Assembly: GCF_001898575.1 (NCBI RefSeq)
Contig: NZ_MKUD01000001.1
Span: 552,448-616,447 of the forward strand
Direction of reading: 5' to 3'
Length of the DNA: 64,000 nt
Origin: Spirosoma sp. 48-14
GTDB taxonomy: Bacteria > Bacteroidota > Bacteroidia > Cytophagales > Spirosomataceae
Part shown: positions 1-7,286 of the stretch, one piece after another
How the letters are laid out: each line of letters begins with the position of its first letter
Position numbering within the stretch: the stretch's first letter is position 1
Notes under the pieces: generated by a model
The model's input: only the letters and a program-made list of their open reading frames with translations
The model's database searches: none
Told to the model about the DNA's origin: nothing
Made by a program: the position numbers and the translations under genes

Positions 1-2
1 CG

Positions 3-1259
3 GGCGAAAAATGGATGGATCGTCATGCCGTCAATGTCGGTATGGGACTGAAAATGCCTGCGGAATATTATCGGGGTAAGAAAGATGTCAACTACCTCAA
101 CGCCGTACGGACCGGGTTTCATGACCTGATGACTCTGCATGGCTTACCACACGGTATGTTTTCGGGCGATGAAGATCTGCATGGAAACGAGCCTACCCAG
201 GGCGTTGAACTCTGTGCAATTGTCGAAGCGATGTTCTCCCTCGAAGAAATAATCGGTATCACGGGTGAGCCTGCCTACATGGATGCGCTGGAACGGATAA
301 CCTTCAATGCCTTGCCTACCCAAACGACGGACGATTATCGCTCACGACAGTATTTTCAGATCGCCAATCAGGTACAGGTATCGCGGGGGGTATTCGATTT
401 TTCGCTTCCCTTCGGTCGGGGTATGAACAATGTGTTTGGGCCTTACGCAGGCTATACGTGCTGTACCGCCAACATGCATCAGGGCTGGACAAAGTTTGCG
501 TCTCATCTCTGGTATGCCACACCCACCAAAGGCGTTGCTGCGCTGGAGTATGCCCCCAATACATTGAAAACGAAAGTAGCAGGCGGCACTGACGTCACCA
601 TTCAGGAAACGACCAATTACCCGTTCGATGATCAGATAACGTTTACGATCAACTTACCCAAACCGACCGCATTTCCACTCGACTTACGCATTCCTGGCTG
701 GTGTACCGAAGCAACCATTTTGTTGAATGGGCAACCGTTGCGTACGGATAAAGGCGGTCAGGTAGTTAGTTTGAATCGTTCCTGGAAGAATGGAGATAAG
801 TTGACCCTGAAACTGCCCATGTCGGTTCGGACCAGCAACTGGGCCAAAAACTCCCGTGCTATTGAGCGTGGTCCTCTGGTCTATGCGCTGAAAATAGAAT
901 CGACGGTAGCAGAAAAGACAGAAAAAACGGAGGGGACATATTATGAGTATCAGCCGAAAAGCACCTGGAATTATGGGCTTCCAAAAACAATAATCGAAGA
1001 TCCTGCCAAGAACACAACGGTGACCATTAAGCCAATGCCTGCTAATTTTGTCTGGAATGAAGCTAGTGCGCCTATCGAGATCAAAACCACGGGTCGGCAA
1101 ATTCCGAACTGGAAACTGGTGGACGGAGTGGCTCGACAACCCGTTACCACCCGCGAGGGCATTTATCAGGGTGAGGTCGCCAATGAAGTAGAAACGCTAA
1201 CGTTGATTCCTTATGGTTGTACCAAACTACGGGTAGTAGCGTTTCCGGTGGTGAAATAA
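3..1259 (+). CDS. GH127/DUF1680-type beta-L-arabinofuranosidase (5' truncated)
   Basis: The reading frame is open to the left edge, so the N-terminus lies outside the window; about 418 residues remain. It resembles the DUF1680/GH127 family, retaining glycosidases that remove terminal beta-L-arabinofuranose from plant glycans. Counting from the Met at 15, the family's metal/nucleophile cluster is visible: Glu65-Leu-Cys67 (VELC) and the paired Cys149-Cys150 (YTCCTAN), matching the Glu/Cys/Cys-Cys zinc-thiolate site known in HypBA1. The C-terminal third looks like the all-beta domain of the family, ending about residue 414. A secreted TIM-barrel isomerase-like gene follows after 39 bp, so co-transcription is likely. 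GH146 shares this fold and cannot be excluded. Confidence 0.85.
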   Translation, partial: GEKWMDRHAVNVGMGLKMPAEYYRGKKDVNYLNAVRTGFHDLMTLHGLPHGMFSGDEDLHGNEPTQGVELCAIVEAMFSLEEIIGITGEPAYMDALERITFNALPTQTTDDYRSRQYFQIANQVQVSRGVFDFSLPFGRGMNNVFGPYAGYTCCTANMHQGWTKFASHLWYATPTKGVAALEYAPNTLKTKVAGGTDVTIQETTNYPFDDQITFTINLPKPTAFPLDLRIPGWCTEATILLNGQPLRTDKGGQVVSLNRSWKNGDKLTLKLPMSVRTSNWAKNSRAIERGPLVYALKIESTVAEKTEKTEGTYYEYQPKSTWNYGLPKTIIEDPAKNTTVTIKPMPANFVWNEASAPIEIKTTGRQIPNWKLVDGVARQPVTTREGIYQGEVANEVETLTLIPYGCTKLRVVAFPVVK

Positions 1260-1298
1260 TGTTTGCTTACTTACCTGTATTAACCGAAACAATAACCA

Positions 1299-2159
1299 AT
1301 GCTAATTCCCAAGATGACACGTACAACTTTGTTTTTGATTGCCCTGCTGGCCGGTTCATTCATCAGTCAGGCGCAACCCTTTGGTAAACTGGTTCCGAAA
1401 ACCCCCGGTATCGTTTCCTATACCTTACGCGAGAAACTTGGCAAGGATGTTCCCGGTACGCTGGACCTGATCAAGTCATGGGGAATTACCGACATTGAGT
1501 TTTCGGGACTGTTTGGCAAAACGGCTCCTGAACTTCGTAAGTTACTGGACGAACGCGGGTTGCATTGCAGCAGCTATGGCGTGAGCTATGACGCTATCGA
1601 TCACAAGCCCGACTCCATTCTGGCCAATGCCAAGGCACTGGGCGTGAAATACATTCGTATCGGCTCCATCCCGCACAAAGGTCCAGCTACGCTCGAAATT
1701 ATGGATAAAGCCATTGAAGTTTTTAACCGCTTTGGCAAACAGGCGCACGATAAAGGCTTTATGTTTTGCTATCACAATCATGGCTTTGAGTTTCAGCCGT
1801 ATGAGAACGGTACCTTGTTCGATTACCTGGTCACCAAAACCAATCCTGACCACGTAGGATACGAAATGGATGTTACCTGGACATTTCTACCCGGTCAGGA
1901 CCCCGCCAAACTGCTGGAAAAATACCCCAAACGGTTCCGGCTCATGCACCTGAAAGATGTGAAAAAAGGTGTTCCCCATAGCGATAAAGGTGGCATGACG
2001 GCCGAAGAGTGTGTGGTTATGGGAACTGGGCAAATTGACTGGCCAGCCGTATTGAAAGCCGCCCGTAAATCATCCGTCGATCATTTCTACATCGAAGACG
2101 AAAGCCGAATTCCTGAGCAGCAGGTGCCGCAGAGTATGGCTTATCTGAAAAGCTTGTAA
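1299..2159 (+). CDS. secreted sugar phosphate isomerase/epimerase-like TIM-barrel protein
   Basis: A 286-residue protein of the xylose-isomerase-like/AP-endonuclease-2 superfamily. A signal peptide (hydrophobic stretch ending at SQAQ, about residue 25) predicts export. Metal-site motifs characteristic of the fold are visible: CYHNHGFEF (about 160-168), GYEMDVTW (about 187-194), HLKDVKKG (about 216-223) and YIEDES near the C-terminus. Such proteins isomerise or epimerise sugars or polyols; the substrate cannot be read from sequence. It lies 39 bp after the GH127-type gene, suggesting processing of a released pentose or derivative. A second in-frame ATG at 1314 (MTRTTLFLIAL) gives a more typical signal peptide and could be the true start. 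Confidence 0.8.
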   Translation: MLIPKMTRTTLFLIALLAGSFISQAQPFGKLVPKTPGIVSYTLREKLGKDVPGTLDLIKSWGITDIEFSGLFGKTAPELRKLLDERGLHCSSYGVSYDAIDHKPDSILANAKALGVKYIRIGSIPHKGPATLEIMDKAIEVFNRFGKQAHDKGFMFCYHNHGFEFQPYENGTLFDYLVTKTNPDHVGYEMDVTWTFLPGQDPAKLLEKYPKRFRLMHLKDVKKGVPHSDKGGMTAEECVVMGTGQIDWPAVLKAARKSSVDHFYIEDESRIPEQQVPQSMAYLKSL

Positions 2160-2178
2160 GCCTACGTATTATAGACAG

Positions 2179-2230
2179 GAGCGGATTATGATCTGTTTTG
2201 CCTATCATGGAAACAGATCATAATCCGCTC
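2179..2230. terminator. 20-bp perfect stem-loop at 3' end of isomerase-like gene
   Basis: Perfect inverted repeat: arms 2179-2198 and 2211-2230 with a 12-nt loop. The left arm starts 20 bp after the stop codon. No long T-run follows immediately. It is probably a terminator or mRNA-stabilising hairpin and belongs to the set of gene-end inverted repeats found throughout the window. Confidence 0.75.
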
Positions 2231-2292
2231 TTCATTATTGTTTTTGTAACCTATCCTTTTGATTTACGGCTGTTATTTCATAAGTTTAGGTT

Positions 2293-2661
2293 ATGATGAG
2301 TGAAGAACGAATTCTCGAATTATTGGCCGAAACCCTTCAGCGCATGGATCGCCGTGATGCTGAAATTCAGAGCATTTGGAAACGACTGGAATTGCTTGAT
2401 CAAAAGACAGATCGGACTATTGAGTTAATTGAACAGCAGGGGGAACGAATTGATCGCCAACAAGATGAGATCAACATGCTGATTGCCCAGATGCTGAAGC
2501 ACCAGGAGCGACTGGACCGTCATGGCGAAGCTTTTGGGAACCTTCGGGAGCGTACTGAAGCCATACATCAATCCTCCCTTGAACAGCAAAAAGCGTATCA
2601 GGCCATTACAGAACTGGTCATGTATCATAACCGGGCGTTGGCGGCTAAAGGAATTTTATAA
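2293..2661 (+). CDS. small coiled-coil protein, unknown function
   Basis: A 122-residue soluble protein, rich in Glu, Gln, Arg and Leu, with heptad-like spacing through most of its length (about 5-110), so one long coiled coil is likely. There is no signal peptide, membrane segment or cysteine. Repeated Asp-Arg-(Arg/Gln)-like units such as RMDRRD, RIDRQQ and RLDRHG recur every 35-45 residues. I do not recognise a family. Two consecutive ATGs (2293 and 2296) can start it. It stands alone between the 2179-2230 hairpin and the MbnP-like gene 90 bp downstream. Confidence 0.6.
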   Translation: MMSEERILELLAETLQRMDRRDAEIQSIWKRLELLDQKTDRTIELIEQQGERIDRQQDEINMLIAQMLKHQERLDRHGEAFGNLRERTEAIHQSSLEQQKAYQAITELVMYHNRALAAKGIL

Positions 2662-2751
2662 CGCCCATTTAATATATACTGTGCATGATTTTACGGGTCT
2701 TTTCGTTAGCTAAGAGCAAAGGGACTTCAGCCTATAAAGAATGCATAGTCT

Positions 2752-3561
2752 ATGAAAGCAACTGTTACGACCGGACTATTACTCATATTCGTTATCGGAA
2801 TTGCCGTTCTGGCTTGTACGGATACCTCAACAGACCCCATAAACACCGGAAAACTTCGGATTGCGTTTGACAATGTCGTGAGTTCGTCCGATTTAAAACT
2901 GGGTACAGGTACGTACCAAAACGCAGCCGGTGAATCCTTCACCATTACAAAATTCAACTACTTCATCAGTAACATCAAGCTCCGTAAAGCAGACGGCAGC
3001 GAATACACAATTCCCCAGGATAGCAGCTACTTTCTGATTCAGGAAGAGAAACCAGCCTCTCAAACCATTACGCTTTCTAAAATCCCTACGGGCAATTATA
3101 CTGGCCTGTCGTTTATGATTGGGGTAGATAGCGCCCGAAGCCTGGCCAATATCAGTCTCCGAACCGGCGCTCTCGATCCTGCCCTCAACGATGGGATGTA
3201 CTGGGACTGGAATTCAGGCTATATATTTATGAAGATTGAAGGCACTTCACCTGTTGCACCCGCAGCACAGAATAATGCCTTCTTTTATCATATTGGCGGA
3301 TTTGGTGGTGGGTATAATGGGAAAAAGACGCTCAATAACCTTCGCACCGTTGCCCTTGTTTTTACGGATAGTGGTGCCAATGTGCAGACCAATGCCACCC
3401 CTTCGGTTCGAATCGTAACCGACGCCATGAAGATCTTTAACGGGTCAACCAAACTCAGTATTGCCCAGCATCCCTCGGTTATGTTCGACGATTACTCGCC
3501 TAATATTGCCAATAACTACGCGCAAATGTTTAGTTACGACCGGACGCTGGCTACCCCATGA
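2752..3561 (+). CDS. MbnP-family copper-associated lipoprotein
   Basis: A 269-residue lipoprotein: signal peptide with lipobox ending at Cys22 (VLAC). The body matches the MbnP family: an early immunoglobulin-like region with FTITKFNYFISNI, and the family signature MYWDWNSGYIFMKIEG with Trp151 and Trp153. In characterised MbnP proteins from methanotrophs, the partner diheme enzyme MbnH oxidises a tryptophan to kynurenine and the protein binds copper. Exactly such an enzyme follows here, with the ATG of the next gene overlapping this stop codon (ATGA), so the two are translationally coupled. No methanobactin genes are present. Copper handling in the periplasm or on the outer membrane is an inference. 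Confidence 0.82.
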   Translation: MKATVTTGLLLIFVIGIAVLACTDTSTDPINTGKLRIAFDNVVSSSDLKLGTGTYQNAAGESFTITKFNYFISNIKLRKADGSEYTIPQDSSYFLIQEEKPASQTITLSKIPTGNYTGLSFMIGVDSARSLANISLRTGALDPALNDGMYWDWNSGYIFMKIEGTSPVAPAAQNNAFFYHIGGFGGGYNGKKTLNNLRTVALVFTDSGANVQTNATPSVRIVTDAMKIFNGSTKLSIAQHPSVMFDDYSPNIANNYAQMFSYDRTLATP

Positions 3562-4673
3562 TTCGGCCCACTTCCATATCGCCTGTACAGATTGGACTCC
3601 TGGGTAGTCTGATGGTGTTTCTATTGGTCATCAGTTGCCAGAAAGCCGACAGCCCTGATCCAGACCCTGGTCCTGGCCCAACCGATCCAGGTGGTGGGGG
3701 CGTGGTCTATAAACCGACTCCGGTTACGCTTCGCCAGCCCGCTAATTTCCCGGCCATGGTGTATGATCTGAGCCAGAATCCGCTGACTGTGGAAGGTGTT
3801 GCCTTAGGCAAAACATTATTTTATGACGCGCAACTCTCACGGGATACCACCGTGAGCTGCGGGTTCTGTCATCAGCAGTTTGCCGGGTTTGGGCATTCCG
3901 ATCATGCGCTAAGCCATGGAATTGGAAGCCAGTTTGGCACACGTAATGTACCTGGTTTGCAAAATCTGGGTTGGGATCGTGAGTTCTTTTGGGATGGGGG
4001 CGTTACGAGCCTCGATGAACTTCCTATTGCGCCTATTCAAAATCCGGTGGAGATGGATTTGAAATTCTCGGAAGCCCTCAGCCGCGTTCAGAAAAGTCCC
4101 AAATATCCGCCTATGTTTCAGGCGGCTTTCGGCTCCGATACCGTCACTACAGCTCGATTCCTGAAAGCCATTTCGCAGTTCTTACTGACGCTGGTTTCGG
4201 CCGATTCCCGCTATGACAAGTATGTTCGAAAGGAAGCCGGTAGCGATTTGACCAGCGATGAATTGGCTGGCCTGACACTGTTTCAGCAAAAATGTGCTAC
4301 CTGCCACGCAACGGATTTATTCACCGATAAAAGCTATCGAAACAACGGTTTGCCAGTCAGTTCAATCAACGATCAGGGTCGTTATCGGATTACACTCAAC
4401 GAATCTGATCGGCTGAAATTCAAAGTGCCAAGCCTTCGCAATGTGGAAAAAACCTTTCCATATATGCACGATGGGCGTTTTACAACGCTGGAACAGGTCA
4501 TTGAGCATTACCGAACGGGTGTTCAGGATAGCCCCACCCTCGACTCGGCGTTGAAACCTAATGGCCAATTAGGTATTTCCCTGACCGACACACAGAAAAA
4601 TCAGCTCGTCGCCTTCCTGAAGACTCTGACCGACAATACCTTTATCAGTAACAGAGCATTCAGTCCCAATTAA
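3558..4673 (+). CDS. MbnH-like diheme cytochrome c peroxidase-family lipoprotein
   Basis: A 371-residue diheme protein of the CcpA/MauG/MbnH family. The signal peptide ends at a lipobox with Cys27 (VISC), followed by a Pro/Gly/Asp-rich linker (about 33-50). Two c-type heme sites are seen: CGFCH at 101-105 and CATCH at 246-250; PYMHDGRF (about 297-304) would carry a distal Met or bridging region. Family members act as hydrogen peroxide reductases or as tryptophan- or tyrosine-modifying oxidases. Overlap with the MbnP gene argues for the MbnH role, modifying a Trp in MbnP. The stop codon lies inside the left arm of the following inverted repeat. Confidence 0.85.
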   Translation: MIRPTSISPVQIGLLGSLMVFLLVISCQKADSPDPDPGPGPTDPGGGGVVYKPTPVTLRQPANFPAMVYDLSQNPLTVEGVALGKTLFYDAQLSRDTTVSCGFCHQQFAGFGHSDHALSHGIGSQFGTRNVPGLQNLGWDREFFWDGGVTSLDELPIAPIQNPVEMDLKFSEALSRVQKSPKYPPMFQAAFGSDTVTTARFLKAISQFLLTLVSADSRYDKYVRKEAGSDLTSDELAGLTLFQQKCATCHATDLFTDKSYRNNGLPVSSINDQGRYRITLNESDRLKFKVPSLRNVEKTFPYMHDGRFTTLEQVIEHYRTGVQDSPTLDSALKPNGQLGISLTDTQKNQLVAFLKTLTDNTFISNRAFSPN

Positions 4674-4773
4674 AACCGGGATTCAACGGATTTTAGGATT
4701 AAACAGATTCTGTTCTACTCCGATGAAGCTAAGCAAAATCTGTTTAATCCTAAAATCCGCTGAATCCCGGTTT
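4673..4773. terminator. 37-bp inverted repeat between convergent mbnH-like and merC-like genes
   Basis: Arms 4673-4709 and 4737-4773 pair with a single mismatch around a 27-nt loop. The left arm begins at the last base of the mbnH-like stop codon, and the right arm ends 3 bp before the merC-like stop. A bidirectional terminator is the simplest role. The arm contains the word GGATTAAACAGATT, seen again in the hairpin at 49536-49603. Confidence 0.8.
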
Positions 4774-4776
4774 AGA

Positions 4777-5157
4777 TTAATGCACGTGACTTAGCCGATG
4801 CTGGCGAATATTCAGGAAGTGCGTGATGACCAGTCCAGCGGAGGCCAGATAGGCAATGTATTCGAAAACAGGAGCGGTTTCTTCCAGTAAGAGGGCAATG
4901 CTGAATAGGCTCAGGAACCCCCAAAGACTCCATTTAACGATCGGCGCAGCAAAATGCCGGGTGGCAAAATAAACAGCTACGATGTTAACCCCGATAAACA
5001 CATAATCCAGGCTGAGATAACTGACTCGAAGCGTTGAATTCTGCATTAGCGACGTAGTTAAGAGCATAACTGGCGTAATCATGCAGTGAATAATGCATAA
5101 TATAGAGCCGGTAATACCTATATAGTCAGCTTTGCGGGAAAGAATATCTGTTTTCAT
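4777..5157 (-). CDS. MerC-domain inner membrane protein
   Basis: A 126-residue membrane protein with four predicted transmembrane segments. Near the end of the first helix is the MerC signature CIIHCMITP with Cys21, His24 and Cys25. MerC proteins were described as mercuric ion transporters; chromosomal Bacteroidota homologues probably handle other soft or transition metals. I chose the ATG at 5157 because the family begins with MKTDILSRKADYIG-type sequence and because a -7 promoter element lies only 10-17 bp upstream. The 21-residue extension to 5220 would be read through that promoter. Convergent with the MbnP/MbnH pair, it makes this a likely metal-homeostasis island. Confidence 0.75.
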   Translation of the reverse strand: MKTDILSRKADYIGITGSILCIIHCMITPVMLLTTSLMQNSTLRVSYLSLDYVFIGVNIVAVYFATRHFAAPIVKWSLWGFLSLFSIALLLEETAPVFEYIAYLASAGLVITHFLNIRQHRLSHVH

Positions 5158-5166
5158 AAGCGGATA

Positions 5167-5193
5167 CAAAAGTACGATACGATTAAGAATCGT
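5167..5193 (-). promoter_or_regulatory. promoter and candidate operator of merC-like gene
   Basis: On the minus strand, TACTTTTG (5174-5167) matches the Bacteroidetes -7 consensus TAnnTTTG. Directly upstream is the palindrome ACGATT-aag-AATCGT (5179-5193), and a partly overlapping pair GTACGAT/ATCGTAC (5172-5178, 5189-5195). A repressor bound there would cover the space between the -33 and -7 elements. A further inverted repeat, GCAAC-taa-GTTGC, lies at 5217-5229. The regulator is unknown. Confidence 0.5.
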
Positions 5194-5285
5194 ACGTCTC
5201 CTTAACCCACTTTTTTGCAACTAAGTTGCGTAAAGACTGACAAATTGTGAGGGAAATAATCCAGTAGCCAATAGATCAGCGCCTA

Positions 5286-5984
5286 TCAATTGACTTTGGT
5301 AAGTACGGATGAGCCGAGCAATTTGCCGTTTTTATTATACGTTTCTGATTTTATGTCAAAAATATTGTTGTCGGTCCGATAGCTCACCACGCGCATAGAG
5401 CTGCGGATAGGGATGCCCATAGCTCTGTTTTCAAAACTAACATCCGACGAGATCTTATACGTGTCGAACGTTCCGGCTGGTGTCGTAATCGATTCTTTCC
5501 CATCTACTTGTCGGTTTGTCATGGTCATGTTCATGGTCATCATGGTGGTGCCATTGTTTAGCATGTCGGCCTCCATTTTTCCGTCATCCAGTTTCTGCCC
5601 CACGCTAAGCTTGGCTGGATACACCAATTTATTGGACTTCAACCGCATTTCCATGTCTTTCATAGTTGACTGCATCGACTGGAGCATGCCCGACATGTCG
5701 GCTACCAGTTCATTGCCTGAGCAGGTATACCGAATCGTATAGGGAGGGCGTTGTTTGCCTTTGTCATCTTCAAACAGCGCCGTTATATCTACCACGGTCG
5801 ATCCGCCTTCCTTGCGAACATCTTTTACCTGATAATTCACCTTACCCGTCAGTTTTTCTTTTGCATTGAAGTGGCTAAGTTCGAAACTCATACCACTTTT
5901 AAACGGGATCCCCAGACATTCCTGAGCCTGAGCGTTTATCAGTATTGAAAAAATCAGAAGCAGCGATAACGTGAGCGTTTTCAT
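5286..5984 (-). CDS. secreted protein, DUF3108/TapB-like, unknown function
   Basis: A 232-residue exported protein with a clear signal peptide ending at NAQAQ (about residue 21). The rest is predicted beta-rich, with no transmembrane helix. Features such as TTPAGTFDTYKI (about 166-177) and DIKSETYNKNGKL (about 208-220) resemble the DUF3108/TapB-type periplasmic fold, in which AGTFd.ykv is typical. A methionine-rich stretch (TTMMTMNMTMTN, about 145-156; SGMLQSMQSTMKDMEMR about 98-114) is striking. Whether these methionines bind metal, as the neighbouring MerC and MbnP genes might hint, is speculation. Family assignment is tentative. Confidence 0.55.
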   Translation of the reverse strand: MKTLTLSLLLIFSILINAQAQECLGIPFKSGMSFELSHFNAKEKLTGKVNYQVKDVRKEGGSTVVDITALFEDDKGKQRPPYTIRYTCSGNELVADMSGMLQSMQSTMKDMEMRLKSNKLVYPAKLSVGQKLDDGKMEADMLNNGTTMMTMNMTMTNRQVDGKESITTPAGTFDTYKISSDVSFENRAMGIPIRSSMRVVSYRTDNNIFDIKSETYNKNGKLLGSSVLTKVN

Positions 5985-6012
5985 GCAGATAGAGCCGTTA
6001 AGTGTTAAGTCT

Positions 6013-6020
6013 CAAAGCTA
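6013..6020 (-). promoter_or_regulatory. -7 promoter element of the secreted DUF3108-like gene
   Basis: On the minus strand TAGCTTTG (6020-6013) matches TAnnTTTG, with a TTG about 22 bp upstream that could serve as the -33 element. It lies 28 bp before the ATG at 5984. Confidence 0.5.
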
Positions 6021-6060
6021 ATGAAAGACCGCACCGAATAGTCAAATGCTTTAGGGAACG

Positions 6061-6152
6061 GCGTAGGAGTTTATGTATGATATAGGATGTATAATGCATG
6101 GACGCTACTGATCATACATTATACATCCTATATCATACATAAACTCCTACGC
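6061..6152. terminator. 36-bp perfect inverted repeat overlapping the UbiA stop codon
   Basis: Arms 6061-6096 and 6117-6152 are perfect complements over 36 bp with a 20-nt loop. The right arm contains the last codon and stop codon (6147-6149) of the UbiA-family gene. The core (TATGATATAGGATGTATAATG) is AT-rich and unlike neighbouring coding sequence. A terminator role for the minus-strand UbiA transcript is likely. Confidence 0.8.
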
Positions 6153-7022
6153 CCACACCATACTAACGATACCCAACAGTATGATAACCTTGCAGAGGTT
6201 GCTGAGGTAACCGAAATCTCGACGGGTATCGGCCAGTATGAGCCGGTAAACCAACCAGCCCATTGGTAGGAGCAAAAGCAGGAAAATCAACGTAAGTCGC
6301 GGGTTATGGAGAGAGCCAGCGATGACGAAGAGAGAACAGGTAAATAGGCCGATCAGCACATACAATACATATTTGGTTTGGCGTAACCCCAGCACAATGG
6401 GCAGAGTACGGCAACCAAATCGAGCATCCCCCCGAATATCCTGCATATCTTTGATGATTTCACGAATAATCGAAATACCAAACGAAAAGAGGGCATACAT
6501 CAACACCAGATCGGTATTATGCCGATAATAGATGGCCATAACCAGCAGCGAAAGGGCTGACAGGAAGGAAATGACGATATTACCAATCAGCATCTGGCGT
6601 TTGAACAGAGCCGAATAAAACCACAATAATGTAACAGCAACTACATCAATCAGGAACACCCATTTGCTCAAATAGAGCCCTATCAGACAGCCAATCACAT
6701 TCAAAACCTGGTGTACACCCATAGCCACCCGGCGTTTCAAATACCGCCCGATAATGACTCGATCAGGCTTATTAACCAGGTCGATTTTAACATCGAAATA
6801 ATCATTGATGATATAGCCTGCCGCAGCAATACAGACCGTCGATAGGCAGAGTAGCCAGATACCGGGATCGATCAGAAGCTGTAGGCCCTCCTGACGGGGA
6901 CCCACTAAAAACAGACGCGCCATTACCTGCATCAGCACAACGATCAACAGATTCTGCAGCCGGATGAGCCGCAAAAAACCGAACGTAAACGCAGAAAAAG
7001 TAGCCTGTTGACGCGCAAGCAT
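6147..7022 (-). CDS. UbiA-family prenyltransferase
   Basis: A 291-residue integral membrane protein with eight or nine hydrophobic helices. Both Asp-rich magnesium/diphosphate motifs of the UbiA superfamily are intact: NDYFDVKIDLVNKPDR at 73-88 and KDMQDIRGDARFGCRTLP at 191-208. Family members attach polyprenyl chains to acceptors such as quinone precursors, glycerol phosphate or heme. Homologues in this phylum are often labelled geranylgeranylglycerol-phosphate geranylgeranyltransferase; the acceptor cannot be read here. It is divergent from bshA, and its -7 element lies at 7039-7046. Confidence 0.85.
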   Translation of the reverse strand: MLARQQATFSAFTFGFLRLIRLQNLLIVVLMQVMARLFLVGPRQEGLQLLIDPGIWLLCLSTVCIAAAGYIINDYFDVKIDLVNKPDRVIIGRYLKRRVAMGVHQVLNVIGCLIGLYLSKWVFLIDVVAVTLLWFYSALFKRQMLIGNIVISFLSALSLLVMAIYYRHNTDLVLMYALFSFGISIIREIIKDMQDIRGDARFGCRTLPIVLGLRQTKYVLYVLIGLFTCSLFVIAGSLHNPRLTLIFLLLLLPMGWLVYRLILADTRRDFGYLSNLCKVIILLGIVSMVWA

Positions 7023-7038
7023 GATGAGTTATTTGAAT

Positions 7039-7046
7039 CAAAATTA
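7039..7046 (-). promoter_or_regulatory. -7 promoter element of the UbiA-family gene
   Basis: Minus-strand TAATTTTG (7046-7039) matches TAnnTTTG, 16 bp before the ATG at 7022. This would give a 5' leader of only about 10 nt. No clear -33 TTG is seen at the expected distance. Confidence 0.4.
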
Positions 7047-7286
7047 AGGCTTTTAGATGAAAGAGTGATAAACTCTTCCAATGAACATTACCTAACTAAC
7101 CTGTGGCGATATAAAGACGCTATCATTGCCGAATCGCTGCACTGGGGACTTGTAAAAAACAGCAGCCAGACGTTATTTGTTAACCCTATCGAATCGTTCA
7201 TTCATTTTCTTTTATATATCCTTCATCACCAATGGGATTCTTTTTGCATCCATTTGTTGTTGAGAGACAAACTCGTTCTCTTGCGC

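Noticed and set aside
5158..5220. 21-codon longer start of the merC-like gene
   Set aside because: It would be translated from DNA that contains the -7 promoter element and operator, and it is not hydrophobic or conserved in type.
7008..7286. 93-codon upstream extension of the bshA frame
   Set aside because: BshA proteins begin at MKIGIVCYP-like sequence; the extension has no family resemblance and overlaps the divergent UbiA start and promoter.
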